Of a stretch of 64,000 bases of DNA, positions 58,000 to 64,000 are shown in pieces. The stretch's first letter is position 1. Each line of letters starts with the position of its first letter. The stretch lies in assembly GCF_001685355.1 (NCBI RefSeq), contig NZ_CP016438.1, positions 1,364,001 through 1,428,000 of the forward strand. Reading direction: 5' to 3'. The stretch is from Streptomyces lincolnensis (lineage in GTDB: Bacteria; Actinomycetota; Actinomycetes; Streptomycetales; Streptomycetaceae). The translations under genes were made by a program, and so were the position numbers. Below the pieces are notes generated by a model. The model ran no database searches. It saw nothing but the letters and a program-made list of their open reading frames with translations, and was not told the origin of the DNA.

Positions 58000-59178
58000 A
58001 TGAGGGGGGACGGCATGGAGTACGACACTGCCCGGATCGAGGTGCTGGAAGGGCCGGAGGCCTTTCGCAAACGGCCGGGGATGTGGATCGGCTCGGTCAC
58101 GCAACGCGGCCTGCATCAGATGGTGTTCGAGGTCGTGAGCCGGGCCGTGAACGAGACACCGGGGGCGGGGGCGTGTTCCGTCGACGTCACACTCACGTCC
58201 GACGGCGGGGTACGGGTCACCGATGACGGGCCGGGGGTCCCCTTCGAGGCGCGGGCCGTCGGGGAGAGCGGTGGGCCGGGGCTCGAAGACCGGTTGACCG
58301 GCCTGCGCACCGAGCCCGCGCCCAGCGGCCGGCATGTCGTGGGGGTGGCCCTTTTCGGTGCGGGGATCCACGTCGTGAACGCCCTGTCGAGCCGGCTGAC
58401 GGCCGAGGTACGGCGTGACGGGGTCCGCCGGGTCCAGGAGCACGCGCGTGGTGCGGCTCTCGCCCCGCCCGTCGTCGTGGGACCCGCGACCGGCACAGGG
58501 ACCACCCTCGCCTTCTGGCCCGACGCCGAGATCTTCGAGACGACGATGTGCTCGTTCGGCGTGCTGGCGGAGCGTTTCCGGCAGCTGGCCTTCCTCAACC
58601 CGGGTCTGGAGATCTCGCTGACGGACGAACGCCCGGCCCGAGGAGCCCGGGTGGTGCGCTTCCGGTTCCCGGACGGGGTACGGGACGTCGTGGCCGCCCT
58701 CGACGCGGAGACGGGGACGGGCCTGGAGCCGGAGGTCATCAGCTTCGAGCGGGAGGACCCGCGCATGGCGGGGACGATGGAGGTGGCCGTCCTGTGGAGC
58801 AGCTTCCACTCAGGGCGGGTGCGCGGCTTCGCCAACAGCCGGGCCACTGCCGAGGGCGGGACGCACCTCGACGGCTTCCGCGACGGGTTTGCGGCCGCCG
58901 TCACCGCCTACGCGCGCCGGCGGGGACTGCTGACGGATGCGGATCCCGATCCCGCGGCCGACCGGATCGGCGAGGGCCTCACCGCGATCGTGTCGGTGAA
59001 GCTGGACCGCCCCGAGTTCCTCGGCGCCACCAGCGGGCTGCTGGGCGACGTCACGGTGCGCGCCTGCGTCGGGGAGGCCGTCCGGGACCATCTCGTCGAC
59101 TGGTTCGAGGAGCACCCGGAACGGGCCGCGGCGATCGTCAAGCAGATCGTTCGCACCGAGCCGCACCCGCGCGCGTGA
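58000..59178 (+). CDS. Stand-alone GyrB/ParE N-terminal-like GHKL protein, probably altered ATPase
   Basis: 392-aa protein equal in length to the N-terminal ATPase + transducer half of GyrB, without TOPRIM or tail domains. Matching blocks: IEVLEGPEAFRKRPGMWIGS, HQMVFEVVSRAVNE, VRVTDDGPGVP, GAGIHVVNALSSRL, RGFANSRATAEGGTHLDGF and LTAIVSVKLDRPEFLGATSGLLGD. The catalytic Glu (44) is kept. The Mg-binding Asn of EVVDN is Arg48, the later Asp is Asn51, and the QTK loop that contacts ATP reads ATS (343-345). Normal gyrase ATP turnover is therefore unlikely. AGGAGGGG precedes ATG 58000. Role unknown. Confidence 0.85.
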   Translation: MRGDGMEYDTARIEVLEGPEAFRKRPGMWIGSVTQRGLHQMVFEVVSRAVNETPGAGACSVDVTLTSDGGVRVTDDGPGVPFEARAVGESGGPGLEDRLTGLRTEPAPSGRHVVGVALFGAGIHVVNALSSRLTAEVRRDGVRRVQEHARGAALAPPVVVGPATGTGTTLAFWPDAEIFETTMCSFGVLAERFRQLAFLNPGLEISLTDERPARGARVVRFRFPDGVRDVVAALDAETGTGLEPEVISFEREDPRMAGTMEVAVLWSSFHSGRVRGFANSRATAEGGTHLDGFRDGFAAAVTAYARRRGLLTDADPDPAADRIGEGLTAIVSVKLDRPEFLGATSGLLGDVTVRACVGEAVRDHLVDWFEEHPERAAAIVKQIVRTEPHPRA

Positions 59179-59235
59179 ACCGCCGCGGCACAGCGCCCGC
59201 GCGACCAGCCCGTCGCGTGTGCTGAATCCTTTCCC

Positions 59236-59820
59236 TCAGCCGGTCGTACGCCCCCACAAGGGGCCGAACAGGGCCCACTCCGCGTCCCATTGCTCCATAC
59301 GGCGGCGTTCCAGACGGCCGCACAGGACGCGGCCGCCGACGAACGGGACGGCCGCGGCGCCCACGCCGAGGAGGGTGCCGATCATGGCGGCGCGGAGGCG
59401 GGCCTGGTCGGGGGTGGCGGGCCGGGTGACGAGACGGCCCTCGCGGTCGGTCCAGACGGTGACCGGACTGCCCACGGCGCTCCCGGGCTCGACCCGGGCC
59501 TGGCCGGTGCGCGCGGATCCGTCCGGCACGGTCCAGCTCACCCTGGCCCAGACCCGGTCGCCGCTCGACGTCACGGACTGCCTGGTGGCCGTCCCGGGGG
59601 CCTGTTCGGTGAGGTGGGCGGTGACGGGACGCCACTCGACGCGTTCCCGGGCCAGCTCGTGCTCGACGGAGCGGGCGATGCCCAGGCCGGCGAGCACTCC
59701 GGCGACGACGGTGAGGGTCCAGGCGCCGAGCACCACCCAGGCCTCCACCGCGTCGGCCCGGCGTTTGAGCGGATTGCGCCGCCAGCGCCAGAACCACACC
59801 TGCGAACCACGGAACGCCAT
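59236..59820 (-). CDS. Rv1733c-like membrane protein
   Basis: 194-aa protein with two membrane helices, one near the N-terminus (WVVLGAWTLTVVAGVLAGLGIA) and one near the C-terminus (AAMIGTLLGVGAAAVPFVGGRVL), enclosing an extracytoplasmic beta-rich domain (RVEWRPVTAHLTEQAPG ... WARVSWTVPDGSARTGQARVEPGSAVGSPVTVWTDREGRLVTRP). This layout and the N-terminal RNPLKRRAD are typical of the actinobacterial Rv1733c family, whose function is unknown. ATG 59820 follows AGGAGG 9 nt upstream. Convergent with the GyrB-like gene. Confidence 0.85.
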   Translation of the reverse strand: MAFRGSQVWFWRWRRNPLKRRADAVEAWVVLGAWTLTVVAGVLAGLGIARSVEHELARERVEWRPVTAHLTEQAPGTATRQSVTSSGDRVWARVSWTVPDGSARTGQARVEPGSAVGSPVTVWTDREGRLVTRPATPDQARLRAAMIGTLLGVGAAAVPFVGGRVLCGRLERRRMEQWDAEWALFGPLWGRTTG

Positions 59821-60091
59821 CGAAGGCATCCTCCTCACGTGCGCGCGAACATGCCGGACCGCTCTCCCATACGGGAGCCGTGTCCGGGATGCTCACAGCG
59901 GGCTTCCCGATCGACGGTGCCACGCCTTCCCCACCCCCGTGCGGCATCTTCCGCAAAGCGGCCCGCCGAACGCCCCGGCCCGCTACCATCGCCGCGCTGA
60001 CCTGCGGTGAAGCCCTTTCCAGGGGTGACTGTCAGTGGTGGGGTGCAGACTGGCGGGTGTCTGGGACAAAGTCGTCGCGGAGGTGATCGGC

Positions 60092-61177
60092 ATGACCGAG
60101 GTACTGCTGGCCGTGGGCACGCGCAAGGGCCTGTTCATCGGGCGCAGGCGGGGCGCTGCCTGGGAGTTCGACGAAAGCCCGTATTTCAACGCACAGGCCG
60201 TGTACTCGGTCGCCATCGACACACGTGGGGACCGTCCCCGGCTGCTGGCCGGCGGGGACAGCGCGCACTGGGGCCCCTCCGTGTTCCACTCCGACGACCT
60301 GGGCCGCACCTGGACGGAACCGGCGCAGCCGGCCGTCAAGTTCCCCAAGGACACGGAGGCTTCGCTGGAGCGGGTCTGGCAGCTGCACCCGGCGGCCGCG
60401 GAGCCGGACGTGGTGTACGCGGGCACGGAACCGGCCGCGCTGTACCGCTCCGAGGACCGCGGCGAGAGCTTCGAGCTGGTCCGTCCCCTCTGGGAGCACC
60501 CCACACGGTCGAAATGGGTGCCGGGCGGCGGCGGTGAGGGCCTGCACACGGTGCTCACCGACAAGCGCGACCCGCGCGCGGTGACGGTGGCGGTCTCCAC
60601 GGCCGGAGTGTTCCGTACGAAGGACGGGGGCGCGAGCTGGGAGCCGTCCAACTCCGGTGTCTCCGCGGTGTTCCTGCCCGACCCGGACCCGGAGTTCGGC
60701 CAGTGCGTGCACAAGGTCGCACGGGACGCGGCCAATCCGGACCGGCTGTATCTCCAGAACCACTGGGGCGTGTACCGAAGCGACGACGCGGGCACCCACT
60801 GGACGGACATCGGCGAGGGCCTGCCCTCCACGTTCGGCTTCGCGGCCGCCACCCACCCCCGCCGGGGCGACACGGCGTACGTGTTCCCGATCACCGCCGA
60901 CGCGGACCGGGTCCCCGCCGGCCGGCGGTGCCGGGTCTTCCGGACGGCCGACGCGGGCAAGAGCTGGCAGCCGCTGACGGCGGGCCTGCCGCAGGAGGAC
61001 CACTACGGCACGGTGCTGCGGGACGCGCTGTGCACGGACGACGCCGATCCGGCGGGCGTGTACTTCGGCAACCGCAACGGCGAGGTGTTCGCGTCGGCCG
61101 ACGACGGTGACAGCTGGCGGCAGTTGGCGTCGCATCTGCCGGACGTGCTGTGCGTCAGGGCCGCGGTGGTCGGATGA
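60092..61177 (+). CDS. BNR/Asp-box repeat (sialidase-fold) protein
   Basis: 361-aa cytoplasmic beta-propeller with BNR/Asp-box repeats: [66 protein letters not shown]. Six evenly spaced S/T-x-D-x-G-x-x-W/F units make a complete propeller. No catalytic residues of sialidases are apparent and there is no signal peptide. The start has an almost ideal ribosome site (GGAGGTGATC) before ATG 60092, so expression may be high. Function unknown; often annotated as glycosyl hydrolase without evidence. Confidence 0.88.
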   Translation: MTEVLLAVGTRKGLFIGRRRGAAWEFDESPYFNAQAVYSVAIDTRGDRPRLLAGGDSAHWGPSVFHSDDLGRTWTEPAQPAVKFPKDTEASLERVWQLHPAAAEPDVVYAGTEPAALYRSEDRGESFELVRPLWEHPTRSKWVPGGGGEGLHTVLTDKRDPRAVTVAVSTAGVFRTKDGGASWEPSNSGVSAVFLPDPDPEFGQCVHKVARDAANPDRLYLQNHWGVYRSDDAGTHWTDIGEGLPSTFGFAAATHPRRGDTAYVFPITADADRVPAGRRCRVFRTADAGKSWQPLTAGLPQEDHYGTVLRDALCTDDADPAGVYFGNRNGEVFASADDGDSWRQLASHLPDVLCVRAAVVG

Positions 61178-61233
61178 ACCGGACCGCATTACGACCGCTT
61201 CCGACCGGGTCGGGTCCGGGCGTTGGCCACCGG

Positions 61234-61264
61234 TTGATCCCCGTGCCGTGTACGGCAGTAGGGT
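61234..61264 (+). promoter_or_regulatory. Leaderless promoter of ung
   Basis: -35 TTGATC (61234-61239), 19-nt spacer, -10 TAGGGT (61259-61264), then 7 nt to the GTG at 61272. No ribosome site exists, so transcription and translation should start at the same place. Confidence 0.6.
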
Positions 61265-61271
61265 GACGCCC

Positions 61272-61949
61272 GTGGCACCACGACCGTTGCATGAAATCGT
61301 CGAACCGGGCTGGGCGAAGGCCCTGGAACCCGTCGCCGGGCGGATCGCCGAGATGGGCGACTTCCTGCGCGCGGAGATCGCCGCGGGACGCACCTATCTC
61401 CCCGCCGGGCCGAATGTCCTGCGGGCCTTCCAGCAGCCCTTCGACGAGGTACGGGTCCTCATCGTGGGACAGGATCCGTACCCGACGCCGGGGCACGCGG
61501 TGGGGCTGTCGTTCTCGGTCGCGCCCGAGGTGCGTCCGCTGCCCGGCAGCCTGATCAACATCTTCCGCGAGCTGGGCACCGACCTGGGTCTGCCGCAGCC
61601 GTCGAACGGTGATCTGACGCCGTGGACCCAGCAGGGCGTGCTGCTGCTCAACAGGGCGCTGACCACCGCGCCGCGCAGCCCGGGGGCACACCGCGGCAAG
61701 GGCTGGGAGGAGGTCACCGAGCAGGCCATACGCGCCCTGGCGGCGCGCGGGAAGCCGCTCGTGTCGGTCCTGTGGGGCCGGGACGCCCGCAATCTCCGCC
61801 CGCTGCTGGGTCATCTGCCGTCGGTGGAGTCGGCGCACCCCTCGCCGATGTCGGCGGACCGCGGGTTCTTCGGCTCACGCCCCTTCAGCCGGGCGAACGA
61901 CCTGCTGATCGGACAGGGCGGACAGCCGGTGGACTGGCGCCTGCCATGA
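61272..61949 (+). CDS. ung: Uracil-DNA glycosylase
   Basis: 225-aa family-1 uracil-DNA glycosylase that removes uracil from DNA. The catalytic water-activating motif is [16 protein letters not shown], the uracil-binding region is [11 protein letters not shown] and the minor-groove loop [21 protein letters not shown] (the HPSPLS equivalent with His). These are complete. GTG 61272 has no ribosome site but a -10 box 7 nt upstream. The stop overlaps the next gene's start (ATGA), so the BadF-type kinase is translationally coupled to a repair enzyme, an odd partnership. Confidence 0.96.
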   Translation: MAPRPLHEIVEPGWAKALEPVAGRIAEMGDFLRAEIAAGRTYLPAGPNVLRAFQQPFDEVRVLIVGQDPYPTPGHAVGLSFSVAPEVRPLPGSLINIFRELGTDLGLPQPSNGDLTPWTQQGVLLLNRALTTAPRSPGAHRGKGWEEVTEQAIRALAARGKPLVSVLWGRDARNLRPLLGHLPSVESAHPSPMSADRGFFGSRPFSRANDLLIGQGGQPVDWRLP

Positions 61950-62932
61950 CCGGTGCGGGGGACGGATTCCTCGCCGTCGACTCCGGCGGCTCCGGCCTCC
62001 GCGTCGTGGTGGGTTCCCTCGCGGGCGGTGTCCGGGCCGGACGGGAGTCCCGGGAGCCGGTGCGCACCGGTGAGCGGGGGATCGACCCGGGTCACTTCAT
62101 GGAGCGGCTGACGCCGCTGGTACGCGCGTCGATCGCCGAGGCCGGCGTCTCCGTGCCGGCCACCGCCGTCGTCGGAGCAGCGGGCCTGGCCACGCTGGGC
62201 GACGCCCTGCGGGCCGACCTTCCCTCGGCCCTGGGCAGGGAGTTCGGGGTCCGTACGGTCGCGCTGGTGGCCGACGCGGTCACCGCCTACGCAGGCGCCC
62301 TGGGCGCGCGTCCCGGAGCGGTCGTCGCCGCCGGCACCGGGCTGATCGCGATCGGCACGGATCTGAAGCGGTGGCGTCGGGCGGACGGCTGGGGACATCT
62401 GCTCGGCGACTGCGGCGGGGGCGCCTGGATCGGGCGGGCCGGGCTGGAGGCGGCACTGCGGGCCCACGACGGACGGCAGGGCGGTTCCGCGCGGCTGCTG
62501 GCGTGCGCCGAGGAGATGTTCGGCTCCGCGCGCGAACTGCCCGGCAGGATCTATCCGCGCACGGACCGGCCGGCCGTCCTCGCGTCCTTCGCCCCGCGAG
62601 TGGCGGAGAGCGCCGAGCACGACCCCGTCGCCGCCGGCATCCTGCGCACCGCCGCCGGCCACATGGCCGACTCCGCGGCCGCCGTCTGCCCGTCCGACGG
62701 GGAACCCCGAGTCGCCCTGACCGGTGGCCTGTTCCAGCTGGGTGACGCCCTCCTCGTACCCCTGGAAAGGGAGTTGGCCGAGCGGCTGCCGCAGGCACGC
62801 AGAGTGACGACCGAGGGCGATCCGCTGCACGGCGCGGTCCGCATCGCGAGCGATCTGGCCGCGGGTTCCCTCACCCTGCCGGGCGACGGGGCGATGCTGC
62901 ACGTGGTGAGCACCCGGAGTGAGCCGGAGTGA
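61946..62932 (+). CDS. BadF/BadG-type ATPase (N-acetylglucosamine kinase-like)
   Basis: 328-aa ASKHA-fold protein. Phosphate 1 motif is [14 protein letters not shown] near the N-terminus, [12 protein letters not shown] holds the catalytic Asp, GTGLIAIG is phosphate 2, and the [18 protein letters not shown] block is typical of GlcNAc-kinase-like BadF proteins; VALTGGLF is the adenosine motif. It likely phosphorylates an amino sugar. ATG 61946 overlaps the ung stop by 4 nt. No sugar-uptake genes lie beside it. Confidence 0.87.
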   Translation: MTGAGDGFLAVDSGGSGLRVVVGSLAGGVRAGRESREPVRTGERGIDPGHFMERLTPLVRASIAEAGVSVPATAVVGAAGLATLGDALRADLPSALGREFGVRTVALVADAVTAYAGALGARPGAVVAAGTGLIAIGTDLKRWRRADGWGHLLGDCGGGAWIGRAGLEAALRAHDGRQGGSARLLACAEEMFGSARELPGRIYPRTDRPAVLASFAPRVAESAEHDPVAAGILRTAAGHMADSAAAVCPSDGEPRVALTGGLFQLGDALLVPLERELAERLPQARRVTTEGDPLHGAVRIASDLAAGSLTLPGDGAMLHVVSTRSEPE

Positions 62933-63047
62933 GGGGGGCACCGGAGAAATCGCTGATCAGTTCTAATCCGTACGTAACTCATCAGACAAAACAGGACGGA
63001 TACCGCTCACCTGCACCCTCCCCGAACAGGGGAACCCAGGAAACCAG

Positions 63048-63053
63048 TAACAT
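63048..63053 (+). promoter_or_regulatory. -10 box TAACAT of a possible leaderless transcript
   Basis: TAACAT ends 8 nt before the ATG at 63062, with no ribosome-binding site between. No convincing -35. Confidence 0.4.
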
Positions 63054-63061
63054 GCGACGCC

Positions 63062-63985
63062 ATGAGCTCCCCCACTGGGCCCGCGTCCGGCCTGCCAGTA
63101 CGAATGCCGCGCCCCCGCCAGCCCGGGCGGCACCGCCGCCCGGAGCCCCTGGCGGCTCCTGAGGGTGCCCCCGCGCTCGTCCTCGCGGTGCCGGGCACGC
63201 CGGGCATCGCCACCCGCAGCCTCGCCGAGGAGGTCGTGAGCATCGCGCGCTCCGAGCTCCCCGGCCTCGATGCCCGGATCGGGTACCTCGACGGCGACGA
63301 CGCGGAGTTCCCCACGCTTCAGGCCGTGCTGACGTACGCCGCCGAGGAGCGCACCGCCCGGTACGAGCAGGCCAGGGCCGCCGGACTGGACGTCAGGGAG
63401 CCCGACGGCCCGGTGGCCGTGGTCGTCCCGCTGCTGGCCGGTCCGGACGGCGCGCTGCTGCGCCGGGTCCGCCAGGCCGTGATGGAGAGCCGTATCGCGG
63501 CCGACCTGACCGATGTGCTCGGCCCGCACCCGCTGCTCGCCGAGGCGCTGCACGTCCGGCTGTCGGAGTCCGGCCTGGCCCGCGCCGACCGCGCCCGGCT
63601 GTTCACGGTCGCGACCGCCGCCGACGGCATCATCCTGGCCTCGGTGGGTGGCGACGAGGCCGTGCAGGCGGCCGGGATCACCGGCATGCTGCTGGCCGCG
63701 CGCCTGGCCGTGCCGGTGATGGCCGCGGCCCTGGACCAGGACGGTTCGATCGCGTCCGTCGCCGAGCAGCTGCGGAACTCGGGCTCGCAGCAGCTGGCGC
63801 TGGCGCCGTACCTGATAGGGCCGGAGATCGACCCGGGTCTGATCGAGGAGGCCGCCAAGGAGGCGGGCTGCTCCGCGGCCGAGGCGCTCGGCCCCTACCC
63901 GGCCATCGGCAAGCTCGCGCTGGCCAAGTACACGACCGCGCTGGGCATCGCCCCGCAGCAGCCCCAGGGCGCTCCGGTCCGCTGA
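63062..63985 (+). CDS. CbiX/SirB-like (sirohydrochlorin chelatase superfamily) protein lacking the usual His ligands
   Basis: 307-aa protein with two chelatase-like halves. The N-terminal half starts APALVLAVPGTPGIATRSLAEEVV, where the family normally reads LVLVAHGSR: the metal-binding His is Pro44. The next site, usually PLFLxxGxH, reads VVVPLLAGPDGALLRRV without His. The C-terminal half has QQLALAPYLIGPEIDPGLIEEAAKEAGC and LGPYPAIGKL, as in Streptomyces proteins annotated sirohydrochlorin chelatase. A ferro- or cobalt-chelatase activity is doubtful. A basic, Pro-rich 35-residue N-terminus precedes the fold. Not near sirohaem or cobalamin genes in this window. Confidence 0.78.
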   Translation: MSSPTGPASGLPVRMPRPRQPGRHRRPEPLAAPEGAPALVLAVPGTPGIATRSLAEEVVSIARSELPGLDARIGYLDGDDAEFPTLQAVLTYAAEERTARYEQARAAGLDVREPDGPVAVVVPLLAGPDGALLRRVRQAVMESRIAADLTDVLGPHPLLAEALHVRLSESGLARADRARLFTVATAADGIILASVGGDEAVQAAGITGMLLAARLAVPVMAAALDQDGSIASVAEQLRNSGSQQLALAPYLIGPEIDPGLIEEAAKEAGCSAAEALGPYPAIGKLALAKYTTALGIAPQQPQGAPVR

Positions 63986-64000
63986 CGCGGGCGCACCTCG

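Noticed and set aside
1..64000. Secondary-metabolite cluster, prophage, CRISPR array or tRNA/rRNA genes
   Set aside because: No PKS/NRPS/terpene core enzymes, phage structural genes, regularly spaced repeats or tRNA-like cloverleafs were seen while reading both strands; a scan with dedicated RNA tools was not possible.

Overview
The window is a chromosomal segment of a Streptomyces-type actinomycete. The evidence is the very high G+C with strong third-position G/C, the frequent GTG (and some TTG) starts, several promoters whose -10 box lies directly in front of the start codon (leaderless mRNAs), and protein families typical of this genus: DUF6421, DUF4395, DUF5134, a DUF6214-like protein, a PASTA-less Ser/Thr kinase, a CBM2 esterase and a secreted LVIVD protein. 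I see no rRNA, tRNA, CRISPR array, prophage or antibiotic cluster. The mobile DNA is limited to a MITE-like element and an IS481-type transposase remnant.

Layout. 1-5,623: a dipeptide/oligopeptide ABC importer read leftwards (permease C, binding lipoprotein, permease B, ATPases D and F; F is cut by the window edge). 6,002-13,733: a P-loop kinase-NUDIX fusion, a small secreted protein, a TIGR01777 epimerase, a ROK sugar kinase divergent from a LacI regulator, a gene of unknown function and a membrane Ser/Thr kinase. 13,859-16,248: a CitE/HpcH-like aldolase and a secreted endonuclease/phosphatase-fold protein. 16,313-19,964: a redox island (ETF alpha and beta, flavin reductase, thioredoxin, DUF4395). 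20,149-24,142: PlsC acyltransferase whose stop codon lies in the end of a MITE-like element, a B3/4 + transglutaminase pair and a secreted protein. 24,183-28,418: a tightly coupled DUF6421-SDR-threonine aldolase operon divergent from a GDPD phosphodiesterase. 28,442-33,406: two GNATs, a glyoxalase-fold protein, the IS481 remnant and an 860-aa glycosidase-like protein with CBM-like modules.

33,509-41,161: a FUSC-MarR efflux pair with a candidate operator, DUF5134, a methyltransferase, PAP2, a HAD hydrolase, a self-regulating TetR and a secreted LVIVD protein. 41,353-47,034: a DUF305 lipoprotein, a DUF6214-like protein, FprA-type ferredoxin reductase, a purine/uracil permease, and an ArsR/old-yellow-enzyme divergon with two matched palindromes. 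47,132-49,970: two secreted polysaccharide-degrading enzymes (CE1-CBM2 esterase, PL3 pectate lyase) divergent around LacI-type operators. 50,041-54,680: PaaX-type regulator divergent from an AidB-like acyl-CoA dehydrogenase, then a HEAT-repeat protein. 54,785-63,985: a protein O-mannosyltransferase, a serine hydrolase, a stand-alone GyrB-N-terminal-like protein with altered ATP-site residues, an Rv1733c-like membrane protein, a BNR-repeat protein, uracil-DNA glycosylase overlapping a BadF-type kinase, and a CbiX-like protein without the usual metal-binding histidines.

No single large new machine is evident. The most promising leads are the degenerate GyrB-like ATPase, the DUF6421 operon, the regulator/target pairs with clean palindromes (ArsR-OYE, PaaX-AidB, MarR-FUSC, the unassigned TTTTGAAC palindrome), and the MITE that supplies a gene's stop codon. 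All function calls come from reading the translated sequence; no search was run.
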